Origin: a bacterium
GTDB taxonomy: Bacteria > Vulcanimicrobiota > Xenobia > Xenobiales > JADMJV01
Direction: 5' to 3'
NCBI GenBank assembly: GCA_030149525.1
Contig: JASBRJ010000078.1
Location: 1-32,778, forward strand
Length of the DNA: 32,778 bases
The translations under genes and the position numbers were made by a program. The notes beneath the pieces are model-generated. The model saw only the letters and a program-made list of their open reading frames with translations. It was not told the DNA's origin and ran no database searches. Shown here in pieces: positions 24,014-32,290 of this stretch (its first letter is position 1; the number at the start of each line of letters is the position of its first letter).

Positions 24014-24508
24014 ATGGGAATGCGACGAATGAAAGTGGACAAGTTGGGGATAGATCTCCTGACTCACGACCCTGTCGTTATTCTTAAGGATATGGAAGGC
24101 AAGAGACATCTTCCCATTCTCATCGGTCCTTTTGAAGCTACGGCCATCGCCCTGGCGCTGGAAGGGACTCAAGTCCCCCGGCCTCTCTCCCACGACTTGA
24201 TGAAGTCGATTATCGAGGCTCTGAAAGCCAAGGTTAACAAGATCGTCATTCATGATATTCAGGAGAACACGTTTTTTGCCAAGGTCGTTTTGGAGTCGAG
24301 CTTAGGGCCGCTTGAGATCGATGCTCGTCCATCCGACAGCATTGCGCTGGCCTTGAGAACGAACTCTCCTATCTACGTCACCGACCAGATCATTCTGGAA
24401 GAGTCTGATGAGAAGGGCAAAGAGGCGCAGCTTGAGGTCAATAACTTCAAGAAGTTTATCGACGACCTCAAGCCTTCCGATTTCACCCAACCGGACAAAG
24501 AAGAGTAG
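24014..24508 (+). CDS. Bifunctional nuclease domain (DUF151) protein
   Basis: 164 residues. The core LPILIGPFEATAIALALEG (about 33-51) with RPLSHDLMKSIIEAL and ARPSDSIALALRTNSPIYV (about 103-121) is the signature of the bifunctional nuclease (BFN/DUF151, PF02577) family. Members are reported to have DNase and RNase activity, mostly shown in plants and thermophiles. The C-terminal tail after residue 130 is charged and helical, as usual. The ATG at 24014 has AAAGGA about nine bases upstream; ATGs at 24020 and 24029 are further options. It is divergent from the SDR gene and followed by a clear terminator. Specific substrates are unknown. Confidence 0.9.
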   Translation: MGMRRMKVDKLGIDLLTHDPVVILKDMEGKRHLPILIGPFEATAIALALEGTQVPRPLSHDLMKSIIEALKAKVNKIVIHDIQENTFFAKVVLESSLGPLEIDARPSDSIALALRTNSPIYVTDQIILEESDEKGKEAQLEVNNFKKFIDDLKPSDFTQPDKEE

Positions 24509-24534
24509 CGTCAAAAGGTTATCCCCTCTGAGAG

Positions 24535-24570
24535 CGCACGAGGCTTTCCAGTCTCGTGCGTTTGTCTTTT
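24535..24570 (+). terminator. Rho-independent terminator after the DUF151 gene
   Basis: CGCACGAG (24535-24542) pairs perfectly with CTCGTGCG (24553-24560) around a 10-base loop, followed by a T-rich run TTTGTCTTTT. It begins 27 bases after the stop codon of the DUF151 gene and should end that transcript before the PilZ gene's promoter region. Confidence 0.88.
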
Positions 24571-24596
24571 CGGGAGTTTTGTCTATATTTTCAAGA

Positions 24597-24637
24597 GTTT
24601 ACAAGTTTGTTACATGAGTTAACATACTGTTTACAAG
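24597..24637 (+). promoter_or_regulatory. Possible promoter/operator with two GTTTACAAG direct repeats around an inverted repeat
   Basis: GTTTACAAG occurs at 24597-24605 and again at 24629-24637, 32 bases apart (about three helical turns). Between them TGTTA (24608-24612) and TAACA (24620-24624) form an inverted repeat with a 7-base centre. TTTACA (24598-24603) and TAACAT (24620-24625), 16 bases apart, fit a weak sigma-70-type promoter for the PilZ gene. The repeats are seen; the regulatory role is inference. Confidence 0.45.
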
Positions 24638-24712
24638 AGAGGTGTCCGAACTCCGGCTGATTGGGATTAATGGTATAGGTAAGCAGTTGACTTGCCAGAA
24701 AGCAGGAGTCAA

Positions 24713-25192
24713 ATGTTAGGTCCTAATGACCATTGGAATAAAGAGTGCAAACCTCGCGAACTTCGCCAACTGTGTCACAACAGTTTCTGGTGTGGAGAGG
24801 ACAGAGCCCACGCCATCAATCTAAGCCCCGGCGGAATGTGCTTCAGGATAGCCCGTCGTGCCGAGCCGGGAGAAGTTGTTACCCTTCACCAAGGTCCTAC
24901 CCAGAGCGTCAAAGCCCGTATAGCCTGGACGCGTCGACTGGACAAGTGTACCGAGGTGGGAGTTCAGTTCCTGGATGAAGAGACCAGCATCGAGAACTGG
25001 ATGAAGCTCAACAAAGAGCAGGCTGAAGCCGACAAAGCGGAGCCTATTCTGGCGCTCCCCGCCCCGGGCCATACTTGTCGTCCAAGTTTTAACTATCAGC
25101 CGGCCAACAGCAATTCCTCTCCGCCTATGCGGATCGGTAAGAGCTGGAGAGCAGCTTTTCAGATCATGGGAACCAACCATAACTCCCACTGA
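24713..25192 (+). CDS. PilZ-domain protein
   Basis: About 159 residues from ATG 24713, chosen because AGGAG sits just upstream (24704-24708); an in-frame TTG at 24692 is less likely. Residues about 14-95 follow the PilZ fold: RELRQLC near the N-terminus, AHAINLSPGGMCFRI with the NxSxxG box, PGEVVTLHQGPTQSVKARIAW and CTEVGVQFLDE. The N-terminal RxxxR element is imperfect (PRELRQ), so cyclic-di-GMP binding is likely but not certain. The C-terminal 60 residues are disordered, with Ala/Pro and Asn/Ser-rich stretches. A terminator follows directly. The neighbouring pseudopilin genes and an HD-GYP gene fit a cyclic-di-GMP-controlled surface system. Confidence 0.8.
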   Translation: MLGPNDHWNKECKPRELRQLCHNSFWCGEDRAHAINLSPGGMCFRIARRAEPGEVVTLHQGPTQSVKARIAWTRRLDKCTEVGVQFLDEETSIENWMKLNKEQAEADKAEPILALPAPGHTCRPSFNYQPANSNSSPPMRIGKSWRAAFQIMGTNHNSH

Positions 25193-25217
25193 ACTCACTT
25201 AAGATATTCGTTTATTG

Positions 25218-25252
25218 GAGCCTCGGTTTTCGCTTGCCGGGGCTCTTTTTTT
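25218..25252 (+). terminator. Rho-independent terminator after the PilZ gene
   Basis: GAGCCTCGG (25218-25226) pairs with CCGGGGCTC (25237-25245), with one T:G wobble, around a 10-base loop, followed by seven T (25246-25252). It lies 25 bases past the PilZ stop and separates that gene from the convergent PilX-like gene. Confidence 0.9.
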
Positions 25253-25258
25253 ATTTTG

Positions 25259-27295
25259 CTAAAGTTGGCTGCCTTGGTGGAGCGTGTAGGAGATAAAGCC
25301 GAAGTTGCCGGGAGTAGAAAGTTTGTCCAGGGACATCAGGTACTTAGGGTCGTATCGGAGTTCGGCATAGTGAGCAGAGATCTTGAGATGCCCTTTGTTG
25401 CCGCCGATTCCGCCTGTTCCGGAGCCGGGCGAGTTGTCCACCGGGTCTCCCGGGTCGCCTCCGTAGGCGACCACGGAACCTCGAAATCGTAAGTAGCCGT
25501 TGAGATTATAAAAAGCAGGGTCCACCGGGTCTCCCGGTGGCGGAGCGAGTTTGAAGTTGACGTCGCCCCAGGCATAGACGACCCCTCTCAGAGACATATC
25601 CGCATAACGGCCTCCTGTATGTTTGCCGCCTATCGGTCGATAGGTATTGATAGTGATGTCTCCCTTGGAGTAGAGGCTCAGTCCATCCCCGCCGTCGCTT
25701 ATCTCACTGGCTGAAAGGGCTCCCGCTCCCACCATATTGATATCGCTTTCCGAGACGATGGCTCCCCCGAAGCCATGGACCTGAGAATTGATGTTGACCT
25801 CGCCGGGACAGGTGAACGTCGCCTGGCCTTCGTCCCTGGGAACAAACTGAAACATGATACTTCTAGTGGTGTAGCTTGCGAAGGGCTTGAGGTCTCCCGG
25901 GTGGGGTTCGGTCGCTGAGAGAGGGGGTCCGTCGACAAAGCCTCGAGCGGGAAGAAAGTTAAACTCCGATGTGTTGGCAGTGGGGTTTACGTAAACGTTG
26001 TCTCGAATCAGGAGTTGGGCTTTCAGGGATTTGGCGGCCTTGGGGTTTGAAGCATGATCTGTTTTGTGCAGTCGGATAGCGTTTGAGCGGCTCGCGTCAT
26101 AGTTGTTTCTAACCTGCTTGAGATCCTCATCGAGGACGACTGAGGGAGGGGGATTGGCGCTGTCCTGAGCGGCCACGAGATACTCGTCGAGTCCCATGTC
26201 GAAGTAGCGGATCTGAGGTTCTCCGTTGCCGGCCTCTTCCACCACATAGGTGCCCGCTTTCAGGTTGACGGTATCGGTAGAAAGTGGGTCGGAGGAGCTT
26301 TGATGCACTTCATTCCACTCAAGATTGTAGAACTCTGCCGAGGGCTGTTCGGTGGTGATCGTGGTCGTCGGATTCACCCTGGTCGTTCCACTGACCGTTC
26401 CGCTGGAGGTGTTCAGGAAGCCTTCTTCGGTTGAGAGATTGACCTGAGATGCCTCCGGGCTGTCACTGTCGACGCTGAGAGAGCCCTTGGTTCTCACTCG
26501 AGGCGGAGATTTGCTTCCTTCGGACCAGGCGGATGCGATTTTAAGCTGATTCGGCTCGACCGGGCGAGTCGGGTCCATAGTTCCTAAGGTGCGGCGCAGA
26601 TAAGCGTCGATATTTCCTCCCGCCATGGCAGCGGCATCTAAAGTTTCGGAATAGGTAGCTTCCATCCTGACCTCCGCCATTCGGGAGGTCAATCTCAGCT
26701 TCCCGGGAGCTCGATTGGGAGCCAGGGGGTCGGAATCTCTGAAGGCCGGTCCGGCTCTGCCTTCCACTGCGAGATAGGCCTGGAAAGGTTGGACGAACTC
26801 GTTTCTTTGTGCCAGTGCCCCCGATTGGGTGGCGTAGAGAGCGCGCGGCGAGCCTGTTATGAGGTTGTTCAGAGAGACGACTCCAAGATCCAACTCGTAG
26901 TCGGCTGAGGGATTTTCCATTCCGTCGGCCCCGTCGGGACCGTCCTGGTGATTGAAGCGGATGCGAAATTGACCATACTGACCGGAGTCGAACCGCACCA
27001 ATCCCACCACATTCCCGTGGTCCTCCACAACCACCAAAGAATCGTCAGGTGTCTGCACAACAGTTGTGGGACCGGAGTTCGGAGAGCCCGACCAGGACAT
27101 ATCTTCTTTGAGACGGTTTCGGACATATTCCAAGCCTATGTCCAGAGCCATCATAGCCTGCTGAGTGTCGCTGTAATGGCTCGCTGAAACTAAAGCGGTG
27201 GGAGCGAGACGAATGGCCGCGCCCACGACCATTACCACCACGAGAGTGATGAGGATAGTGGTGATGAGAAGAAATCCCCGACGGTGCACTGGCAT
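25259..27295 (-). CDS. Large PilX/GspK-like pilus accessory protein
   Basis: 678 residues, much longer than typical PilX (about 200) or GspK (about 320). The N-terminus RRGFLLITTILITLVVVMVV is a pilin-like hydrophobic helix after a short basic leader, then a polar helix with DTQQAMMALDIGLEYVRNRL. A middle region rich in Ser/Thr (about 270-330) is a likely linker. The last third, with GEVNINSQVHGFGGAIVSES, INMVGAGALSASEI, YSKGDITIN, GVVYAWGDVNF, GSVVAYGGDPG and AELRYDPKYL, resembles the beta-solenoid end of the 5864 gene (DUF7305-like). It is the last gene of the second pseudopilin module and converges with the PilZ gene. Likely exposed on the cell surface at the tip of a pilus or pseudopilus. 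Confidence 0.78.
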   Translation of the reverse strand: MPVHRRGFLLITTILITLVVVMVVGAAIRLAPTALVSASHYSDTQQAMMALDIGLEYVRNRLKEDMSWSGSPNSGPTTVVQTPDDSLVVVEDHGNVVGLVRFDSGQYGQFRIRFNHQDGPDGADGMENPSADYELDLGVVSLNNLITGSPRALYATQSGALAQRNEFVQPFQAYLAVEGRAGPAFRDSDPLAPNRAPGKLRLTSRMAEVRMEATYSETLDAAAMAGGNIDAYLRRTLGTMDPTRPVEPNQLKIASAWSEGSKSPPRVRTKGSLSVDSDSPEASQVNLSTEEGFLNTSSGTVSGTTRVNPTTTITTEQPSAEFYNLEWNEVHQSSSDPLSTDTVNLKAGTYVVEEAGNGEPQIRYFDMGLDEYLVAAQDSANPPPSVVLDEDLKQVRNNYDASRSNAIRLHKTDHASNPKAAKSLKAQLLIRDNVYVNPTANTSEFNFLPARGFVDGPPLSATEPHPGDLKPFASYTTRSIMFQFVPRDEGQATFTCPGEVNINSQVHGFGGAIVSESDINMVGAGALSASEISDGGDGLSLYSKGDITINTYRPIGGKHTGGRYADMSLRGVVYAWGDVNFKLAPPPGDPVDPAFYNLNGYLRFRGSVVAYGGDPGDPVDNSPGSGTGGIGGNKGHLKISAHYAELRYDPKYLMSLDKLSTPGNFGFISYTLHQGSQL

Positions 27296-27331
27296 GATCT
27301 CAGTGTAACAAGTGAATGTTAAAAAAACACG

Positions 27332-28150
27332 TCAGTTTCTCGCTTTGACATCCACTAGGCTCTGCAGGGTGTAGGGGCTTTCCAGTAGAGATTCGGAAGA
27401 CGTCCTGGCAACCTTCTGCCGGGCGGCCAGGGAGACGGCTCGGATATCGAACTGGTGCCGGGGAGGGCTCGCTTCTTGACGGACTCTAAAGAAAAGAAGT
27501 TGGGAAGCGACAATATTCGCACTGACAACTCCCGGTTCGCTGAGCATGGCTGAGGTGTCGTAGCCGTTGGGGCGACTCAGGTAGGGGTCGATGTTTGTCA
27601 AAAGAGTCTCTTGAGTAGACTCCTCGGTTGGGTTGGCTGCGGCTCCTGCATCGATGACCTTTCGGATGAGGACTTTGTAGGGGCAGCGGTCTTCGTATCC
27701 ATCAGAATTCTTGCCCTCCCCGAGACTCCCGCCGGCCAGACTTTCCACTTGGTTCGGAACAACGCAATAGTAGAGAACCTGGCATTGCCAGAACGGAGTT
27801 CCGTCGCTCAGGAGGTAGGCTTTCCCATCGTTGGGATTGATGTGGCTGAGGAACCAGACGGCGTCACCATCGTAGCCGCCGGACGACAATGATGCCGGTA
27901 CGACGCTGGTTCGTGAATTCTGAAGTCTTGCCATGGGGAAGTCTCTCTCCAGTTGGACGGAGGCTTTTCTCAATCGCTCGGCCGCTTCCAGTTGGCTGGA
28001 GTTCGAAATCCACATAGAACTGCTCTGTTTCAGGGCCATGGCAAGCGCGGCCGATAGAAGCGCGAAAAGACCGGCTGCGATGAGAATCTCTATGACGGTG
28101 AGACCCCCTTCGCGAGTCCGCCGGCTTAGAGTCCTTCGTTGACAAGACAT
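27332..28150 (-). CDS. Prepilin-like minor pseudopilin (PilW/GspJ-like)
   Basis: 272 residues. A basic leader of about 15 residues ends in REGG followed by LTVIEILIAAGLFALLSAALA, a prepilin cleavage site with Glu at +5 and a pilin helix. The helix continues with SQLEAAERLRKASVQLERDF, typical of GspJ/PilW. The globular part is beta-rich with two or three Cys (for example WQCQVLYYCVV and EDRCPYK), which may form a disulfide outside. The first 25 bases overlap the end of the upstream GspI-like gene, so the pair is translationally coupled. It sits between the GspI-like and PilX-like genes of the second module. Confidence 0.84.
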   Translation of the reverse strand: MSCQRRTLSRRTREGGLTVIEILIAAGLFALLSAALAMALKQSSSMWISNSSQLEAAERLRKASVQLERDFPMARLQNSRTSVVPASLSSGGYDGDAVWFLSHINPNDGKAYLLSDGTPFWQCQVLYYCVVPNQVESLAGGSLGEGKNSDGYEDRCPYKVLIRKVIDAGAAANPTEESTQETLLTNIDPYLSRPNGYDTSAMLSEPGVVSANIVASQLLFFRVRQEASPPRHQFDIRAVSLAARQKVARTSSESLLESPYTLQSLVDVKARN

Positions 28151-28593
28151 GTGTCTCGGACGCTCCTTTTTCCGTAGCCGCTTTTTTCGGAGTCGCCGAA
28201 CCAGGTCACTGCGATGTCCATTTTTTTGATACGATTGCCCGTGCCGCTCCCCCCCAGGGTGGCTCCCGTTCGGCGGTCGCTGAGAGTTTGCGAGTAGACC
28301 TCATATTCGAATTCCGTTCGTCCCACCTTCTCTTTGCCTGAAGCATAAGGCGTGGTGGTATGGTCGGCTGTCCAGAAAGTTGGGTCGGTGGAGGCCTGAC
28401 TGGCTAAACGGTCGAGGAGTCTCCTGGCAACCTGAGCGGCATCCACTGAGTGGGTCGACTTGTTGGCTGCTTTGGCCGAATATAGGGAGAGGGCGATGAG
28501 GGTGAGGATTGTCGTGGCAAGAAGAGCAAAGGCCAGCAAAACCTCAGACAGTGTGAAGCCCTGCGACCTTTGCATGCGACGCTCTAAGTCCAT
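28126..28593 (-). CDS. Prepilin-like minor pseudopilin (PilV/GspI-like)
   Basis: 155 residues, first gene of the second pseudopilin module. The leader MDLERRMQRSQG ends at a canonical prepilin peptidase site before FTLSEVLLAFALLATTILTL, with Glu at +5. The helix then runs into ANKSTHSVDAAQVARRLLDRLA, a pattern found in GspI/PilV. The remaining 90 residues form a small beta domain, ending in MDIAVTWF and a polar tail with one Cys. It overlaps the next gene by 25 bases. The start ATG at 28593 could also be the internal ATG seven codons later. Role: inner-membrane pseudopilin that nucleates or caps the fibre. Confidence 0.84.
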   Translation of the reverse strand: MDLERRMQRSQGFTLSEVLLAFALLATTILTLIALSLYSAKAANKSTHSVDAAQVARRLLDRLASQASTDPTFWTADHTTTPYASGKEKVGRTEFEYEVYSQTLSDRRTGATLGGSGTGNRIKKMDIAVTWFGDSEKSGYGKRSVRDTCLVNEGL

Positions 28594-28632
28594 TCTTGTT
28601 AGTTTAGCATGAGATTGGAGCCTATCCTCAGG

Positions 28633-29130
28633 CTATGCTAGAGCGGTGGATATCTGTTGGGAAATCGCTTCCACGGCCTGAAGCGGATCTTCGTCGCAAC
28701 TTTCGGCGATCTGGTTGCCGTTACCATCGACTAGGACCAGGCGAGCCTGATTGTCCTTCCAGGCGGATAGGGCGTCTTTGGAACACTTTCCGTCGATATC
28801 GAAGACCACATGAATTCGGTCTTTCAGACCCGCCGGAACCGGAAGCCCGTCTTTTTCGAACTTCTTTACCGCGGAGTCACGAGCTTTGGCCTGACCCGCC
28901 TTGAGCAGCGCGCCGGCCAGTCCCTTGAACATACTCGGGACTTTCACCGCGGTGGCGATCTGAAACTTCTCGTTGTCCATAAATTTTTTCCCCAGGGCGC
29001 TGCCGACTTTCGCAGACAGATCCTGGCTTTTTTGGTCGGTGAAAGAGATCACCGTGATTTTTCCGCTGAAATTGTCTTCGTTCCAGGCTTCGCCGCTAAG
29101 GCTTTGCAGAGTTTGGAAGTGCTTGTCCAA
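28633..29130 (-). CDS. Thioredoxin-fold-like protein without CxxC
   Basis: About 165 residues. The start is set at TTG 29130 (LDKHFQTLQSLSG) because AGGAG at 29139-29143 is eight bases upstream; a GTG at 29160 would add ten residues but has no ribosome site. KITVISFTDQKSQDLSAKVG gives a first strand and helix, RIHVVFDIDGKCSKDALSAW and ARLVLVDGNGNQIAESC the later strands, as in thioredoxin-like or YtfJ/redoxin-like proteins. The usual CxxC is replaced by TDQKSQ, so it is not a classical reductase. Two Cys (in GKCSK and ESCDED) are apart. No signal peptide, so cytoplasmic. It is divergent from the HD-GYP gene. Function unknown. Confidence 0.65.
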   Translation of the reverse strand: MDKHFQTLQSLSGEAWNEDNFSGKITVISFTDQKSQDLSAKVGSALGKKFMDNEKFQIATAVKVPSMFKGLAGALLKAGQAKARDSAVKKFEKDGLPVPAGLKDRIHVVFDIDGKCSKDALSAWKDNQARLVLVDGNGNQIAESCDEDPLQAVEAISQQISTALA

Positions 29131-29192
29131 GTTTTTGTCTCCTGTTAATTGTCCGCACACTGGCGATCATCGTCGGCTGTACGGCTTGTCTA

Positions 29193-31316
29193 TTGGAATT
29201 CTTGCGTGATAACATCACTAACGTGAGCGATCCCTTCATCCGTTCTAAGTCGACTCGCCAAAACCTCGGTTCAACTCGCTTTGCAAGCGGAAAACAGGCT
29301 GCGGCCAAATCTGGAACTCCCACAGATGTCCAGGTGGCGGAAGCCTACCTAAAATCCAGTGGCCCCGGGGGGACGAGAGAGAAGCTTAACAATTTCCTCT
29401 CCAAGCTGGAGACGACCTGGAAGCTCTTCAATCGAAGCTCCACCGATTCTCCCGACGGAGAATTGCCCAAGGACGGGAGCCTCGCTCTTTTGAGCGAAGG
29501 GGAGACTCCCACACCCGAGACCCTCAAGCTCCTGCGGCAGCGATTCAAACAGTCGGCTCAGAAGCCTCAGAAAGGCGGTGCGGAGTCCCTTTATAAAAAC
29601 GCTACTCCGGAGAGAAAGGAGAGCTTTCAAAAGAAGGCCTCCAAGGGGCCGGAGCAAGGGCCGAAGCCTTCCCCGAACTCAGACCGAAATACGCCCAAGC
29701 CTCCTACCCAACGAGCCAAGCCTCCAGCGCCTCAGCCACGTGCGCAGAAGCTTCCACCAAAGCCCGCCCCTCAACCATCTTCAAAGCCTCCCGCATCTAA
29801 GCCGTCGGCAGAGCAATCTCAATCTAAGCATCAGGCCGAGTCTAAGAACGAGTCCAAGGCTCGAACTTCTCAGCGGTTCGAGGGGCCCATGGTAGAGCGT
29901 AGGCCTTTACCGGAGATGCCCGCTAAGGGCCAGAACTCCGGCAAAAAGTCGGTGCTCGGGCGTCGACCCGGCAGCACCTCTAATTCAGCGCCTAAGAGCA
30001 AAGCCTCCGGAAATGCGCCCTCTGAGTCCAGGCAGCCTCAAGACTCCCATATGACGCGAAAGGCGCCCAGCCAAAGAGCCGGTCAGGCGCCGCGCCAACC
30101 GCAACTTCTGCGCCGGCCTGGAGCCCGAGGACCGGCGGGTGCCCCCACCTCTCGAAGCTTTCTCGGCACCACTTCGTCCAGCGCGCAGTTGAGGAACTCC
30201 GATGCCTCCGGTCGCCCCGGCACCGCCAGTCAGTCCACTCCGGCCCGCCAGGCCGTTTACAGTCAGTCGGTGGCCCAGGTTCATCCTCGGCTAAAGAAAC
30301 GACAAGTTTCTTCTCAGATGCCTGTGCACAATAGTTTTCTGGACGAGTGCCATGAGGAGAGTGCACAATCCGGACCGATTCGTCTCTCCTGGCAAGGGGG
30401 AAAGAAAACGGCCCGTACACCTGCCCAAAGGCTCTTTGCCCATCGTCGAAGACTTCAACTCTCCCGTCGAGGTTCCGGTTACGGAACAGGACAGAGTATG
30501 GGTCCTCCCCTCTCTTTAAAGATGGGAGCACACGCGCTTGCCGCGGCCCGAACGGATGTGAGTTCCAGAATAGCCGGAGCGGCCATTGGGAGCCTGTTGG
30601 AGGATCTCTACGAAGAAGAAGATGTTGAAAATTTGGACGAGGAAACGGCTGTCACTTCCTTAGGCTTGATTCTAAGGCTGGGCGGGGAGTTCACTTACGA
30701 GCATTCCACTCGAGTTTTGGATCTCGCGTTGGAGTTGGCCGACGAGGTCGGTATCCGAGACAAGCAAACCCGCAAAGAAATTAAGTTCGGCACAATGTTG
30801 CGAGACGTGGGAGAGTTCGATCTTTTGCTCCAGGGTAGCCCGGATGCTGCCGACCGAATGAAGGAGTTTTCCGGTTTCCTGGCCGGACAGGACATGCTTC
30901 GAGCGGGTCTGCTCCACGATATCGGGAAAGTGCAGATCCCCCCCGAGATTCTCTATAAACCGGGCAAGCTGACTCCGGAAGAATATGAGATCATGAAGAT
31001 GCACCCGATCTATGGCGAAGAGATCGTCAAGCCGATAGCTTCCTTGCGGTATCTCTGTCCCACTATCCGGGGGCATCATGAGCGATGGGACGGGAAAGGC
31101 TACCCCGACGGACTCACCGGCGACAGCATTCCTCTGGCCGCAAGAATCATCAGCGTGGCCGACGTCTTCGATGCTCTGGCTGCCGAACGCCCCTACAAGA
31201 GGGGAATGGAGGTGGGTAAGGTCAAGGCGATCCTGGCCGAGGGGCGAGGGAGTCACTTCGATCCGTTTCTGGTCGATGCGTTTCTCGAGGTGCTCGGGCG
31301 ACGGTATCCTACCTGA
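29193..31316 (+). CDS. HD-GYP-domain phosphodiesterase with long disordered N-terminus
   Basis: 707 residues from a TTG at 29193; TTG 29202 or GTG 29223 are alternatives, with no clear ribosome site for any. Residues about 30-450 are low-complexity, rich in Pro, Ser, Lys, Gln and Arg, and probably disordered. The HD-GYP domain (about 495-705) has His504, HDIGK at 575-579, HHERWDGKGYPDG from 628 and the ARIISVADVFDAL helix. All metal ligands expected for cyclic-di-GMP hydrolysis seem present. Between the first His and the HD pair are 71 residues, about 40 more than usual; this part contains RDVGEFDLL (537-545), which looks like a degenerate copy of HDIGKVQIP. No membrane helix or receiver domain is seen. 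Confidence 0.85.
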   Translation: MEFLRDNITNVSDPFIRSKSTRQNLGSTRFASGKQAAAKSGTPTDVQVAEAYLKSSGPGGTREKLNNFLSKLETTWKLFNRSSTDSPDGELPKDGSLALLSEGETPTPETLKLLRQRFKQSAQKPQKGGAESLYKNATPERKESFQKKASKGPEQGPKPSPNSDRNTPKPPTQRAKPPAPQPRAQKLPPKPAPQPSSKPPASKPSAEQSQSKHQAESKNESKARTSQRFEGPMVERRPLPEMPAKGQNSGKKSVLGRRPGSTSNSAPKSKASGNAPSESRQPQDSHMTRKAPSQRAGQAPRQPQLLRRPGARGPAGAPTSRSFLGTTSSSAQLRNSDASGRPGTASQSTPARQAVYSQSVAQVHPRLKKRQVSSQMPVHNSFLDECHEESAQSGPIRLSWQGGKKTARTPAQRLFAHRRRLQLSRRGSGYGTGQSMGPPLSLKMGAHALAAARTDVSSRIAGAAIGSLLEDLYEEEDVENLDEETAVTSLGLILRLGGEFTYEHSTRVLDLALELADEVGIRDKQTRKEIKFGTMLRDVGEFDLLLQGSPDAADRMKEFSGFLAGQDMLRAGLLHDIGKVQIPPEILYKPGKLTPEEYEIMKMHPIYGEEIVKPIASLRYLCPTIRGHHERWDGKGYPDGLTGDSIPLAARIISVADVFDALAAERPYKRGMEVGKVKAILAEGRGSHFDPFLVDAFLEVLGRRYPT

Positions 31317-31341
31317 AAAGTCCGGCTGCGACCTTGCTCAG

Positions 31342-32184
31342 TCAACAAACACGAACTGCGGCAGCAAAAAAACGTGCAAGTCGATCTCCGACGTCTTGGG
31401 AGTGGAGAATTCGATGGTGGCCTAGGCCGTGAGTCTCATGATAGGCCGCTTCCAGTTCCTGGGCTAATCGGCGCGCTCTTTCCACGGGGACATCGCGATC
31501 TTCGGCGTCGTGGACCACGAGCGTTTTGAGGGTAAGGCTTTTGAGGTATTTGACTGTGCAGTGCGCTTCCAACGGTTCCCCGGAGAGCTTCTCAATTCGT
31601 CCCTCCAGTTTGCGCATGATGTGTTGAGGGGCGTCGAGCATTTCACCGGCGTAGTTGAGAATGAACTCCAGTCGGTCAGGGGCGCCGATGAGCGCTACCG
31701 CCTTCAGGTCGGGAAGCTTTGAGGCCGTGTAAGCCGAGGTGAAAGCTCCGAAGGAGTGCCCCAGCAGGCCTTGGACCTGCCCGATTTCTCGGCAGACGGT
31801 GCGAATGGCCGAGGAATACTCCAGCATGTTGGTCCGTTGGCCCCTCTTGGCGTGGCCGGGAGCATCGAAGCTCACAATGGAAAAACCGGCTTTCAGCAGA
31901 GGCTCTATGAGATCTCCGAAGACATGCGCTCGTCCGCCCCATCCGTGAACGGCCAGCAAGGTTGGGTGGTCGGTGGCGCCCCACCTGTAGCAGCGCAACT
32001 TATGTCGACCGAACTCTACCTGGAATGGGAGGGCCTGGGACAACATCTCACCTTGGCTGTGAGTGGGACGAGAAGCCACCAAGGGCGTGCAGAATACTCT
32101 CCAGGTGAAGTTGGCTGCGAGGGAGGGGGCAACCGCTGCAGCGAGTCGGAGAGCAAACTTCACGAGACCTTGGGGGCTGAACAT
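31342..32184 (-). CDS. Alpha/beta hydrolase
   Basis: 280 residues. The fold is shown by LLAVHGWGGRAHVF (oxyanion region, about 76-89), FDAPGHAKR, GLLGHSFGAFTS (nucleophile Ser about 143), LVVHDAEDRDVP (acid Asp) and HGLGHHRIL (catalytic His). The N-terminal 35 residues contain FALRLAAAVAPSLAANFTW, which could be a weak signal or membrane-associated helix. ATG 32184 is the start. It is convergent with the HD-GYP gene (25 bases) and divergent from alaS. Such proteins are often carboxylesterases of unknown substrate. Confidence 0.87.
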   Translation of the reverse strand: MFSPQGLVKFALRLAAAVAPSLAANFTWRVFCTPLVASRPTHSQGEMLSQALPFQVEFGRHKLRCYRWGATDHPTLLAVHGWGGRAHVFGDLIEPLLKAGFSIVSFDAPGHAKRGQRTNMLEYSSAIRTVCREIGQVQGLLGHSFGAFTSAYTASKLPDLKAVALIGAPDRLEFILNYAGEMLDAPQHIMRKLEGRIEKLSGEPLEAHCTVKYLKSLTLKTLVVHDAEDRDVPVERARRLAQELEAAYHETHGLGHHRILHSQDVGDRLARFFAAAVRVC

Positions 32185-32290
32185 ACCTCTTATAAAACAC
32201 CAGGCGGACCGGACTACGCTTGTAAAAAGTGGCTAAAACCGCCATGGGTAAAGTTGTAGGAGAAGCCACCTGCCAGGAGAACTTCGGGGC

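Noticed and set aside
29992-30531. Minus-strand frames opposite the disordered part of the HD-GYP gene
   Set aside because: Open because of the low-complexity composition of the plus-strand gene; no start signal or domain.
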